From NCBI GenBank assembly GCA_021325135.1, contig JAJPHT010000015.1, positions 181,320 to 245,319 on the forward strand: a stretch of DNA of 64,000 nt. Reading direction: 5' to 3'. Shown here piece by piece: positions 27,918 to 37,187 of this stretch; the stretch's first letter is position 1; every line of letters starts with the position of its first letter. The translations under genes and the position numbers were made by a program. Source of the DNA: Pseudomonadota bacterium. Its GTDB lineage: Archaea; Thermoplasmatota; SW-10-69-26; JACQPN01; JAJPHT01. The notes beneath the pieces were generated by a model that had not been told where the DNA came from, made no database searches, and saw only the letters and a list, made by a program, of their open reading frames with translations.

Positions 27918-28871
27918 ATGGGGCGCCTCCCCGGCCTCATGCACGCCGAGGCGGAGTCCCCCTGCACCGTGGGCAACTTCGGCCCCGGCTTCGACGTGCT
28001 CAGCCTCGCCCTCGCCCGGCGCGGCGACAAGGTGTGGGTCCGCACGGCGGAGGCCGACAAGGTCACGGTGCGCGGGCCCGGCCACGAGCGCGTCCCCACC
28101 GAGTGGGCGCGCAACTCCGCCTGCGCGAGCCTCGACCACCTGCGCAAGCTCACCGGCCGCGCCGAGCCGCTGGAGGTCGTCATCGAGAAGGGCATGCCCC
28201 CCGGCAGCGGCCTCGGCAGCAGCGCGTCCTCCAACGCCAGCGCGGTGCGCGCGTTCGCCCGCCTATGGGGTGTCGCGCTCTCGCCCTTGCAGGCGCTGGA
28301 GGCCGCCGCCGCGGGCGAGGCCGTCGCCACGGGGAGCGCGCACACGGACGACGTGGCCGCCGCGCTCTTCGGCGGGCTCACCGTGGTGGGCGGGAAGGGC
28401 CCGGACGCCGTGATCCGGCTGCGCCCTCCCCCTCTGCATCTCGTCGTCGCGCGCCCCGAGGTCGACCTCCCCACGCGGGAGATGCGCCGCCTCATCCCGG
28501 ACGCGCTGCCCAAGGCCGCCGTCGTGGGCAACCTGAGCAACGTCGCGCGCATCGTGCACGCCTGCCACCGCGGCGACGCGGCCATGCTCTGCCGCGCGCT
28601 GGAGGACGGCATCTCGCGCCCCTACCGCGCGCCCCGCGTCCCCCTCTTCGAGGAGGCGCGCCAGGCGGCCCTCGCGCAGGGCGCCGAGGCCTTTTTGCTA
28701 TCTGGGTCGGGCCCCGCCATGATCGCGGCGATGCCCGCCGAGAAGGACCCCCGCGCCGTGGAGAGCGCCATGCGCGACGTCTTCGTCAAGGCCGCGCTGG
28801 ACGCCGAGGTGTTCACGACGCAGCCGCTCCCGGAGGTGAAGGACCCTGCGATTCCGCTGCATCCGCTGTGA
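27918..28871 (+). CDS. thrB: Homoserine kinase
   Basis: GHMP kinase motif EKGMPPGSGLGSSASSNASAV; VGNFGPGFDVLSLAL. Confidence 0.93.
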   Translation: MGRLPGLMHAEAESPCTVGNFGPGFDVLSLALARRGDKVWVRTAEADKVTVRGPGHERVPTEWARNSACASLDHLRKLTGRAEPLEVVIEKGMPPGSGLGSSASSNASAVRAFARLWGVALSPLQALEAAAAGEAVATGSAHTDDVAAALFGGLTVVGGKGPDAVIRLRPPPLHLVVARPEVDLPTREMRRLIPDALPKAAVVGNLSNVARIVHACHRGDAAMLCRALEDGISRPYRAPRVPLFEEARQAALAQGAEAFLLSGSGPAMIAAMPAEKDPRAVESAMRDVFVKAALDAEVFTTQPLPEVKDPAIPLHPL

Positions 28872-30003
28872 CCGCGACTATCCCCTCGCGCAGGTGCGCT
28901 ACCGCTGCGAGTGCGGCGGCCTCCTGGAGGTCGAGGCGGACTGGCGCTGGCGCCCCACGGAGGCGCGCGGCCTGTGGCGATATCGTTCCCTCCTCCCCAC
29001 GCTGGACGAGGCGCCGCCCGTCACGCTCCAGGAGGGGGGAACGCCCCTCGTGAGGTGCGAGCGCCTCGCGGCGTGGGCCGGCGTGCGCGAGCTGAGCGTC
29101 AAGGTCGAGGGCGCGAACCCCACGGGCTCCTTCAAGGACCGCGGCATGACGGTGGGCGTCACCCTCGCGCGCAGCCTCGGCATGAAGGCCCTCGCGTGCG
29201 CGAGCACGGGCAACACCAGCGCGTCCCTCGCAGCGTATGGCGCGCGGGCCGGGCTCCCCGTGAGCGTCCTCGTCCCCGCGGGCAAGATCGCGGCCGGCAA
29301 GATGGCGCAGGCCCTCGCCTTCGGCGCCAAGGTGATCGAGGTGGAGGGCGGCTTCGACGAGGCCATGTCCCTGGTGGAGCAGCTTTCCGCCGACGGCCAC
29401 GTCTACCTCCTGAACTCCCTCAACCCGCTGCGCCTTGAAGGGCAGAAGACGCTCCTCTTCGAGGTGCTGGAGGCGGCCTCGCCCGACCGCGTCGTCTTCC
29501 CCGTGGGCAACGGCGGCAACGTCAGCGCCGCGCACAAGGCCATCCGCGAGGCCAACGCCACGGGCCTCTCCCGCGCGACGCCCATGCTCACCGGCGTCCA
29601 GGCCGAGGGCGCGGCGCCCCTCGCCTCCGGAAGCTATCACCCTGTGGACAAGGCCGAGACGCTGGCCACCGCCATCCGCATCGGGCGCCCGGTCAACGCC
29701 GACAAGGCCCTGCGCGCCGTGAAGGAGACGGGCGGCGCGTTCGCCAAGGTCAGCGACGCGGAGATCTTCGACGCGCAGCGCCGCCTCGCGCGGGAGGAGG
29801 GGCTCTTCGTCGAGCCCGCCAGCGCGGCGCCCCTTGCGGGCCTTCGCAGGCTCGTGGAGTCCGGCGTCGTGGACCGCTCCGAGAGCGTGGTGCTCGTCGC
29901 GACGGGGAACGGCATGAAGGACCCCGACGTGGTGTCGCGCTACGCGTCCCCTCCGTTGCGGACGAAGGCCGATCTTCCCTCTCTTCTGAAGGTGCTATCG
30001 TGA
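28846..30003 (+). CDS. thrC: Threonine synthase (probable CTG start)
   Basis: PLP lysine GANPTGSFKDRGMT, ACASTGNTSASLAAY; upstream in-frame LRFRCIRCDRDYPLAQVRYRCECGG restores the Zn-ribbon N-terminus; GGAGGTGA six nt before CTG 28846. Confidence 0.9.
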   Translation: MRFRCIRCDRDYPLAQVRYRCECGGLLEVEADWRWRPTEARGLWRYRSLLPTLDEAPPVTLQEGGTPLVRCERLAAWAGVRELSVKVEGANPTGSFKDRGMTVGVTLARSLGMKALACASTGNTSASLAAYGARAGLPVSVLVPAGKIAAGKMAQALAFGAKVIEVEGGFDEAMSLVEQLSADGHVYLLNSLNPLRLEGQKTLLFEVLEAASPDRVVFPVGNGGNVSAAHKAIREANATGLSRATPMLTGVQAEGAAPLASGSYHPVDKAETLATAIRIGRPVNADKALRAVKETGGAFAKVSDAEIFDAQRRLAREEGLFVEPASAAPLAGLRRLVESGVVDRSESVVLVATGNGMKDPDVVSRYASPPLRTKADLPSLLKVLS

Positions 30004-30010
30004 TCGACAA

Positions 30011-30110
30011 GGGTCCAAAGAACGCGACGAGCGCCACGAGCGCAAAGGACGCGACGACGGGAAACATCGCGACCTTGGCGCTCTTCGCGCTCGTCGCGTT
30101 CTTTGGACCC
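30011..30110. repeat. Perfect 23-bp inverted repeat with extended imperfect stem, immediately after thrC
   Basis: GGGTCCAAAGAACGCGACGAGCG (30011-30033) and exact reverse complement (30088-30110). Confidence 0.95.
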
Positions 30111-30133
30111 CTGGCCAGGGAGGTGACGTTCAG

Positions 30134-30631
30134 GTGAAGCTCGACATCCTCGTGGAACTCCGGGACTCTCCAGGCCAGCTCAGCCAGGCCCTCGCCACCG
30201 TGAGCCGCTTCGGAGGCAACGTCATCAGCGTCCTCCACGAGCACGGCAAGCGTCGCGGCGACTGGGTCCCCGTGCGCATCGTGCTGGAGATCCCCAAGGA
30301 GGGGGAGGAGCCGCTGGTCAACGCGCTCAAGGCCGAAAGCCGCGTCGTCTCCGTGGGCGGCGCCAGCGCGACGATCCCCTTCGCGTTCCTCCTCCTGGGG
30401 CACGTCTTCGAGTCGCACGTGCAGGAGATCACCGACGCCGTCTTCGCCGCGGGCGCCGAGGTGCGCCGCTTCAGCGCGGAGATCGCGAGCCGCGAGGCGC
30501 CCAGCGCGGCCCTGGTGGAGATCGCGGCGGGCAACGCCGAGACGCTCCAGGCCGCCCGCGAGCGCGTGCAGGAGATGGCGCGCGCCAAGGGGCTTCTCAT
30601 GATCGAGGCCCTGGGGGGCGCTCCCGAATGA
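30134..30631 (+). CDS. ACT-domain protein, probable regulator of homoserine dehydrogenase
   Basis: LDILVELRDSPGQLSQALATVSRFGGNVISVLHEHG; directly upstream of hom; GTG start. Confidence 0.85.
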   Translation: MKLDILVELRDSPGQLSQALATVSRFGGNVISVLHEHGKRRGDWVPVRIVLEIPKEGEEPLVNALKAESRVVSVGGASATIPFAFLLLGHVFESHVQEITDAVFAAGAEVRRFSAEIASREAPSAALVEIAAGNAETLQAARERVQEMARAKGLLMIEALGGAPE

Positions 30632-30737
30632 GCCGCATCCTGCTCGCTTCGGCCGAAGCCTCTCCTCGCGGCCTTGCGGCCGCTCGTCGGGATCGGCCTC
30701 GCTCGGAGGATGCGTCATGAGCCGCATCCTCCTCGCT
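30628..30737 (+). repeat. Duplicated 5' coding end of hom flanking a palindromic insert
   Basis: ATGAGCCGCATCCTGCTCGCT (30628) and ATGAGCCGCATCCTCCTCGCT (30717); antisense GGAGGATGCG at 30705. Confidence 0.9.
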
Positions 30738-31703
30738 GGGCACGGCAACGTGGGGAAGGCGTTCCATGAGCTTCTCCTGGAGGAGGCCCCGCGCCTCGCG
30801 GCCCTCCTGGGCGAGGCGCCCAAGGTGGTGGGCGTGCTGCGCCGCAGCGGCGCGTGGCTCGACGAGAACGGCGTCGGCGTGGGCGCCACGCTGCTCTCGC
30901 GGCGGCAATCGCTCTCCGTCGTGGACGCGCTGGACAAGGTGCGGCCCGACGTCTTCGTGGAGCTGACCACCAGCAACCTCCAGACGGGCGAGCCGGGCGC
31001 TTCCTACATCCGCGCGGCGCTGGAGCGCGGCATCCCCGTCGTCACGGCCAACAAGGGGCCCCTCCTGCGCCACTACGAGAGCCTCACCACGCTGGCGAAG
31101 AGGAAGGGCGTGCCGCTGCGCTTCGAAGGCACGGTGGCAGGCTCGATCCCCACGCTCAACCTCCACGAGTTCACCCTGGTCGGGAACCCGGTCACGCGCT
31201 TCGACGGCATCCTCAACGGCACGTCGAACTACATCCTCACGCGCATGGCCGAGGAGGGGCTCGCCTTCGCGGACGCGCTCAAGGAGGCGCAGGAGCTTGG
31301 CTACGCCGAGGCGGACCCCACGAGCGACGTGGGCGGCCACGACGCGGCGGCGAAGCTCGTCATCCTCGCCAACCACGTCCTGGGCGTGCCCCTGTCGTTC
31401 GAGGACGTTCAGCGCGAGGGGATCGAGCGCATCAGCGCGGCCGCCATCCGCCTCGCCGCCAAGGAGGGCTACGCCATCCGGCTCATCGCGACCGCGGACG
31501 CCGCCACGCGGCAGGCCAGCGTCGCGCCGCGCCTCGTGCCCGTGGACTCCTCCCTCAACGTGCGCGGCAGCCTCAACGTCGTGCGCTTCGCCACCGCGCA
31601 CGCGGGCTCGTTCACCATCAGCGGCAAGGGCGCGGGCGGCCGGGAGACGGCCACGGCGGTCCTCAGCGACGTCATCCACGTCCTGCGGGGGCGAACGACC
31701 TAG
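30717..31703 (+). CDS. hom: Homoserine dehydrogenase
   Basis: GHGNVGKAFHELL, TANKGPL, FDGILNGTSNYILTRM, GYAEADPTSDVGGHDAAAKLVILAN. Confidence 0.95.
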   Translation: MSRILLAGHGNVGKAFHELLLEEAPRLAALLGEAPKVVGVLRRSGAWLDENGVGVGATLLSRRQSLSVVDALDKVRPDVFVELTTSNLQTGEPGASYIRAALERGIPVVTANKGPLLRHYESLTTLAKRKGVPLRFEGTVAGSIPTLNLHEFTLVGNPVTRFDGILNGTSNYILTRMAEEGLAFADALKEAQELGYAEADPTSDVGGHDAAAKLVILANHVLGVPLSFEDVQREGIERISAAAIRLAAKEGYAIRLIATADAATRQASVAPRLVPVDSSLNVRGSLNVVRFATAHAGSFTISGKGAGGRETATAVLSDVIHVLRGRTT

Positions 31704-31758
31704 AACGGTGCCCGGAAGAAGGCGGTGGATTGATCCTGCAAGGCTCCTTCGATGGGGC

Positions 31759-33936
31759 ATGGGCGGAGAGGGGCAGGCCGACGCCGACCGCCGCACCCGC
31801 CTCCTTCTGCGGGCGGGGCAGGTCTTCGCCTCCTCCCTGGACTACGACCTCACGCTCCAGAACCTCGCCGACCTCGTCGTCCCCGAGCTTGCCGACTGGT
31901 GCGGCGTCCACATGCTGGCGGAGGGCGGGCTCGTCCTCCCCCTGGCGATCCGCCACCGCCGCGCGGACGGCGACGAGATCTCGAAGGAGTGGATCACGCG
32001 CTTCCCCGCGCGCGTCGGCGACCCCGCCGGCATCGGCCGCGTCGTGCGCGAGGGCCGCACCGCCAGCGCGCTGGACGTGACGCCCGCCATCCTGCGCGCC
32101 TTCGCCCCCTCGGAGGAGGCGGCCCGCGTCGCGGAGCGCGTGGGCGTCCGCTCCGTCATCATCGTGCCGCTGCGCGTCCGCGGCGAGACGGTGGGCGCCG
32201 TGTCCCTCGCCATGGCCGAGTCGGGGCGCCGCCACGCGCCCGAGGACGTGACGCTCGCCGAGGACCTCGCGCTGCGCGCCGCGGCCGCCATCGACAATGC
32301 GCGGCTCCTCCAGGCGGAGCGCGACCAGCGCGCCCGCGCCGAGCGCGCGCTCTCCGCCCTGGGCCGGCTGCACGCCGTCACCTCCGCGCTGGCCGGCGCC
32401 TCCACGCTGGAGGAGGTGGGCTCCTTCCTCGTGCGCGAGGCCAGCGCCAGCGTCGAGGCCGAGTCGGGCCTCCTCGCGCTCCTCGACGAGGAGGGCCGCG
32501 CGCTGGACCTCTTCCGCATCCACGAGGTCCCCGACGACCTCGCGCGCCCCTTCGCGCGCATCCCCCTGGACGCCGACCTGCCCGCGGCGGAGGCCTTCCG
32601 CACGGGCGAGCCCGTCTTCGTCGAGACGCGCGAGGCGCTCTACGCCCGCTGGTCGGGCCTCCAAGGGCGCGCCGTCCAGAACGAGGCGTGGGCCGTCGTC
32701 CCCCTCGTCTGGGGCGAGACGCGCCTGGGCGCCGCGTGGTTCGGCTTCCCCGCGCCGCGCGCGTTCAGCGCCGAGGACCGCGCCTTCCTCCTGGCCCTCG
32801 CCGCGCAGGGCGCGCAGGCCCTGGGCCGCACGCGCCTGGAGGCCGCCTCGCGGCTCCAGCGGCGCCTCCTGGAGTCGGAGAACGAGGCCGCGCTGGACGG
32901 CATCTGCCTCCAGGGCGCCGACGGGCGCGTCATCTTCCACAACAGGCGCCTCCTCGCCCTCTTCCACGTGGAGGAGAAGGCGCTGCGCGAAGCCGGCCCC
33001 GACGCGCTTGTCGCGGCGTGCATGGGCCAGATGGAGGACCCCGAGGCGTTCCGTGCCCTCGCGCGCAAGCTGGGCGGCGAGAGTGACGACTCGCTGCGCT
33101 TCGACCTGCGCCTCCGCGGCGGCCGCACGCTGGACGCCTACACCGCGCCCGTGAAGGGCGAGCGCGGCGAGCGCCTGGCCCGCGCGTGGTACTTCCGCGA
33201 CGTCACCGAGCGCCGCCGCCTGGAGGCCGAGCTCCTGGAGGCGCGCCGGCAGCTGGCCCACCGCGAGAAGCTCGCCGCCATGGGCACCCTCGTCTCGGGC
33301 GTCGCGCACGAGATCCGCACGCCCCTCGCGTACATGGGCAACCACGCCTTCGTCCTCCAGCGCCTCGCCGCGCCGGGCTCGGGCGTCCCCGAGGGCGAGG
33401 CCGCCCGGCTGCGCGAGGCCGCGGACGCCATCGTCGAGGGCGTCGACCGCATCAACCACCTCGTGCGCGAGCTTCGCCGCTTCGTCCGCATGAACGAGGG
33501 CGAGCCCCGGGCGTTCGCGTGGGACGAGATGGTGGAGGCCGCCGCGCGCCTCTTCGAGGTCACGCACCGCGGCGTCCGCCTCTCCGTCTCCTTGCGCTCC
33601 GGCGCCGAGGTCCGCGCCGACCGCCTCCAGCTCCAGCAGGTGGTCCTCAACCTCCTGGAGAACGCGGCCGACGCCTCCCCTCCGGACGCCGAGGTGCGCC
33701 TCGCCACGAGCCTGGAGGCGGGGTGGGCCGTCCTGCGCGTCGAGGACGACGGCACGGGCATCCCTCCCGACGTGAAGGCGCGCATCTTCGAGCCCTTCTT
33801 CACCACGAAGGAGGGGGGCACGGGGCTGGGCCTCGCCATCGTGCGCCGCATCGTGGAGGCCCACGAGGGGCGCGTCTCCGTCGAGTCCGAGCCGGGGAAG
33901 GGGACCCTCTTCGAGGCGCGGCTCAGGGTGGCGTAG
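31759..33936 (+). CDS. Soluble sensor histidine kinase (GAF, PAS, HisKA, HATPase)
   Basis: LVSGVAHEIRTPLAYM, VVLNLLENAADA, GTGLGLAIVRRIVEAH. Confidence 0.92.
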   Translation: MGGEGQADADRRTRLLLRAGQVFASSLDYDLTLQNLADLVVPELADWCGVHMLAEGGLVLPLAIRHRRADGDEISKEWITRFPARVGDPAGIGRVVREGRTASALDVTPAILRAFAPSEEAARVAERVGVRSVIIVPLRVRGETVGAVSLAMAESGRRHAPEDVTLAEDLALRAAAAIDNARLLQAERDQRARAERALSALGRLHAVTSALAGASTLEEVGSFLVREASASVEAESGLLALLDEEGRALDLFRIHEVPDDLARPFARIPLDADLPAAEAFRTGEPVFVETREALYARWSGLQGRAVQNEAWAVVPLVWGETRLGAAWFGFPAPRAFSAEDRAFLLALAAQGAQALGRTRLEAASRLQRRLLESENEAALDGICLQGADGRVIFHNRRLLALFHVEEKALREAGPDALVAACMGQMEDPEAFRALARKLGGESDDSLRFDLRLRGGRTLDAYTAPVKGERGERLARAWYFRDVTERRRLEAELLEARRQLAHREKLAAMGTLVSGVAHEIRTPLAYMGNHAFVLQRLAAPGSGVPEGEAARLREAADAIVEGVDRINHLVRELRRFVRMNEGEPRAFAWDEMVEAAARLFEVTHRGVRLSVSLRSGAEVRADRLQLQQVVLNLLENAADASPPDAEVRLATSLEAGWAVLRVEDDGTGIPPDVKARIFEPFFTTKEGGTGLGLAIVRRIVEAHEGRVSVESEPGKGTLFEARLRVA

Positions 33937-33980
33937 CCCCCCGCAAACGTTCAAGTCCAGCCCCCTTCCTCGCCCTCGCC

Positions 33981-35318
33981 GTGAACCTGGCGGCGCTCGC
34001 GCGCTACCCCTTCCTCCCCGAGGCCGGCGCCTGGGTCGCGCAGGAGGGCCCCTCCCTGGAGGACCTGCTCGCCGAGCGCGTGTACGCCGGGGCCCGGGCG
34101 CGGGGGCGCGAGCGGCTGCTGGCCGCCATCGAGCAGGGGGAGCTTCCCGCGACGGCGCTCGCCGAGGCCTCGGGCCCGCGCGAGCTTCTGGAGGAGCTTC
34201 TGGCCTACGTCTACGCGCGCATCCTGGTGTGCGCCATGGACGACCCCTACGTCGTGCGACGGCACGCGCTGGCGGAGGCGGTGCGGGCGCGCGGCTTCCT
34301 GGCAGTGGAGCGCGATCCCGCGCTCCTCGCGCGCGCGGCGGAGGCGGTGGGCCTCGCCTTCGAGCCCGAGGGCGCGGGCTTCCGCGCGCACTTCACGGAG
34401 TACCTGCGCTACGCGGTCCACCTCAAGGACGTGGAGTGGAAGCTCGTGCGGCAGCCGCTCTCCCGGGGGTTCGTCCAGATGGACGCGGCCACCGCGTCGC
34501 GCCTCGTGCAGGAGGCGTTGAGGCGGCGCATCGAGGCCGAGCTTCCCAAGCCCTTGGCGGAGGAGGTGGAGGAGGCGGTGGCGGGGGACCTCGCGCCGCT
34601 CCTGGAGGCCGCGCGCGTGCGCAAGGAGGCCATCCGCCCCGAGGCGTTCGGCGCGGTGCAGCTTGACCTCATCCCGCCCTGCATGGCGAACCTCCTCGCG
34701 GAGCTTCAGCAGGGGAAGAACGTCGCGCACAACGGGCGCTTCGCCATCACGACGTTCCTGCACAAGATCGGCCTCTCCAGCGAGGACATCATGAAGCTCT
34801 TCGCGCAGGCGCCCGACTTCCGCGAGGACCTCACGCGATATCAGGTCGAGCACATCACGGGCGTCACGTCGTCCACCGTCTACAACGTGCCCGGCTGCGA
34901 CAACCTCCAGACGTTCAGCCTCTGCTACGCGGACGATCTCTGCCGCACCAAGACCAAGGCGGGCATGCCGCGCGTGCGCTACCCGGGCGACTACTACCGC
35001 TACATGGTGGAGGCGCAGGCCGTAAGCGGGCCCATCGCGCAGCGCGTTCCCCTGGACGACCCCAAGGTGCTCACGATGCACCTCGCCAAGAGCTACGGCC
35101 TCCTCATGCGCGCGAAGGAGATGGCGGAGTCGCCGGCCTTCCAGCGCGTCGAGCCGGAGGCCGTGCTCGCGTGGGTCGCGGAGGCGAAGATCCCCGTGAA
35201 GGTCAAGGCCGGCGAGAAGGGCTCCTCCATCGTCATGGAGCCCGACGACCCGTGGCAGGTCCTCCGCCTGGTGGAGGGGTTCCTGGCGGCGCGCCCCGCC
35301 GCGAAGCGCGGCCCGTGA
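33981..35318 (+). CDS. priL: DNA primase large subunit PriL
   Basis: PPCMANLLAELQQGKNVAHNGRFAITTFLHKIG and Cys-rich C-terminus (PGCDN...LCYADDLCRTK); GTG start. Confidence 0.93.
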   Translation: MNLAALARYPFLPEAGAWVAQEGPSLEDLLAERVYAGARARGRERLLAAIEQGELPATALAEASGPRELLEELLAYVYARILVCAMDDPYVVRRHALAEAVRARGFLAVERDPALLARAAEAVGLAFEPEGAGFRAHFTEYLRYAVHLKDVEWKLVRQPLSRGFVQMDAATASRLVQEALRRRIEAELPKPLAEEVEEAVAGDLAPLLEAARVRKEAIRPEAFGAVQLDLIPPCMANLLAELQQGKNVAHNGRFAITTFLHKIGLSSEDIMKLFAQAPDFREDLTRYQVEHITGVTSSTVYNVPGCDNLQTFSLCYADDLCRTKTKAGMPRVRYPGDYYRYMVEAQAVSGPIAQRVPLDDPKVLTMHLAKSYGLLMRAKEMAESPAFQRVEPEAVLAWVAEAKIPVKVKAGEKGSSIVMEPDDPWQVLRLVEGFLAARPAAKRGP

Positions 35319-35324
35319 GCGGCC

Positions 35325-36419
35325 TCACCCGCACGCAAGGGGCACGGGCGCGAGGCCCGGCTGCGCCGCGAACGCCAGGTGCGCGAGGCCGAAGGAGTCC
35401 TCCATGCCGCGCAGCAGGCTGTAGTGGTTCACGGGCGTCGTGTCGATGCGGCCCGGCGCGATGCAGGGGCCCAGCACGACGGCGCCCACCTGGCCGCCGC
35501 CCGCGCCCTGCTCGCCGGCCATGGGCGTGTCGTAGCCGCTCTGCTCGCCGCAGCACGCGGCGTTGTCGTCCCCCTCGTCGAAGACGATGACGATGCGCCC
35601 GTCCTGCTGGTAGGCGGGGCTGGCCTCGATGCGGGGGACCCAGGCGCGGAGGAACTGCTCGATGCCGGCGTAGCCGCCGGGGCGCGTCGCGTTCTTGGAG
35701 CAGGGGCTGTCGTGGCCGTCGCTGCAGAGGTTGGGCGTGATGAACGCGAGGTTGGGCGTCGTGCCCACGCTCTGAAGGTCCGCGTTGAGGTCGTCGAGGT
35801 CCACGACGTGCTGCGAGCAGGAGGCCGCGTCGTCGATGACGCTGTGGAAGTAGACGAAGGGGACGTGCTTCGTCGCGTACTGGTCGTCCGCGCTGGTCTC
35901 GCCCTCCCACGGGTCCTGAGCGTTGAGGGGCGCGTGGCGGCAGGTGGTGGGCGCGCTCTGGGGCGAGGCGGCCATGTCCTCGCCGTACATGCGCCACGTC
36001 TTGCCCGCGGCGCTGAGCTGGTCGCCGATGGTCTTCGCGGCGGCCGGGTAGACGCAGCCCTGCCCGATGGCCTGGCCATCCAGCGGGTTGACGACGCCCA
36101 CGAAGTCGGTGTAGGACGGGCAGTCGGCCTGCGTCTGGGGGTTGGGGCCCTGGCCGCTCACCATGGAGATGTAGTTGTCCAGGCTCGCGTGGCCCGTGCC
36201 GTAGTAGTTGGGCAGGAAGAGGCCCGCGTTCACGAGGTCGTGCGCGAGGTAGGGCGAGCCGCCGTTGGGGCCGAAGGTCCGGCTGAAGCCCTTGTTCTCC
36301 AGGACGATGACGAAGACGTGGCCCGGCTGGGCGGGGAGCGCGGCGCCGGCGTCGAACGTCGCCAGGAAGGGGAGCGTGAGGAGCGCGCAGAGCGCCAGGC
36401 TCGGCAGGGGGGAGCGCAT
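35325..36419 (-). CDS. Secreted phosphoesterase family protein (acid phosphatase/phospholipase C-like)
   Basis: HVFVIVLENKGFSRTFGP...NYYGTGHASLDNYISMVSGQGPN...IVIVFDEGDDN. Confidence 0.88.
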   Translation of the reverse strand: MRSPLPSLALCALLTLPFLATFDAGAALPAQPGHVFVIVLENKGFSRTFGPNGGSPYLAHDLVNAGLFLPNYYGTGHASLDNYISMVSGQGPNPQTQADCPSYTDFVGVVNPLDGQAIGQGCVYPAAAKTIGDQLSAAGKTWRMYGEDMAASPQSAPTTCRHAPLNAQDPWEGETSADDQYATKHVPFVYFHSVIDDAASCSQHVVDLDDLNADLQSVGTTPNLAFITPNLCSDGHDSPCSKNATRPGGYAGIEQFLRAWVPRIEASPAYQQDGRIVIVFDEGDDNAACCGEQSGYDTPMAGEQGAGGGQVGAVVLGPCIAPGRIDTTPVNHYSLLRGMEDSFGLAHLAFAAQPGLAPVPLACG

Positions 36420-36549
36420 GCGGGCCTCGAACGGGGGAGCAGGGCTTGAGCCGTGCGCCCGGAGACGCGGGAAGGGCCGAAGACCTCCGGATGTCTCCGA
36501 AGGCTCGCTTGCCGCCGGGCTCAAGCACGCGGGAGCGCCCGAGGGGCCC

Positions 36550-37071
36550 ATGGGACGCTGGACCGACGTGGGTCCTGGCGAGGCGCCGCCCGACGACCTC
36601 TACGCCCTCGTCGAGGTCGCGCAGGGGAGCCGCCTCAAGCACGAGGCCGACCTCGCCGCGGGCGTGCTGCGGCTCAGCCGCGTGCTGCCGCTGGGCCTCG
36701 CCTACCCCGTGAGCTACGGATGCCTGCCCGCCATCCCCGGCAAGGACGGCGACCCTCTCGACGTGCTCGTGCTCGCCAGCGCGCCGCTGCTGCCGGGGAC
36801 GCTCGTGCGCGTGCGGCCCGTGGGGGAGCTTCGCCTGCGCGACGAAGGCGAGGACGACGCGAAGCTCCTGGGCGCCTGCCTGGGCGACCCCCTGACGAAG
36901 AGCTGGCGGCGCCTGGGCGACGTGGACGGGCGCCTGCTGGAGGGCGTCGCGGACTTCTTCCGCGTCTACAAGCGCGCCGAAGGGGAGCAGGACGAGGTGC
37001 GCGTCCTGGGCTGGCGCGACGAGGACGCCGCGCGCTCGCGGGTCGTGGAGGCGCTGGCCGCCCCCTTGTGA
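36550..37071 (+). CDS. ppa: Inorganic pyrophosphatase (family I)
   Basis: YPVSYGCLPAIPGKDGDPLDVLVL. Confidence 0.88.
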   Translation: MGRWTDVGPGEAPPDDLYALVEVAQGSRLKHEADLAAGVLRLSRVLPLGLAYPVSYGCLPAIPGKDGDPLDVLVLASAPLLPGTLVRVRPVGELRLRDEGEDDAKLLGACLGDPLTKSWRRLGDVDGRLLEGVADFFRVYKRAEGEQDEVRVLGWRDEDAARSRVVEALAAPL

Positions 37072-37187
37072 GCCTCTCCGGGGGACCCTGAAGGCGGCTC
37101 TGCCGCGCGCCCCGGAGGGGCGAGGCTCCGGAGCCTCCAGGCTCTCCAAGGCTCCAGGCCATACCCGAGAAGCGCCTCAAGGGGGCC

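Noticed and set aside
11620-33320. About 43-bp nucleotide identity between the two kinases at the H-box (near 11620 and 33280)
   Set aside because: Explained by conserved LVSGVAHEIRTPL protein sequence plus strong codon bias.
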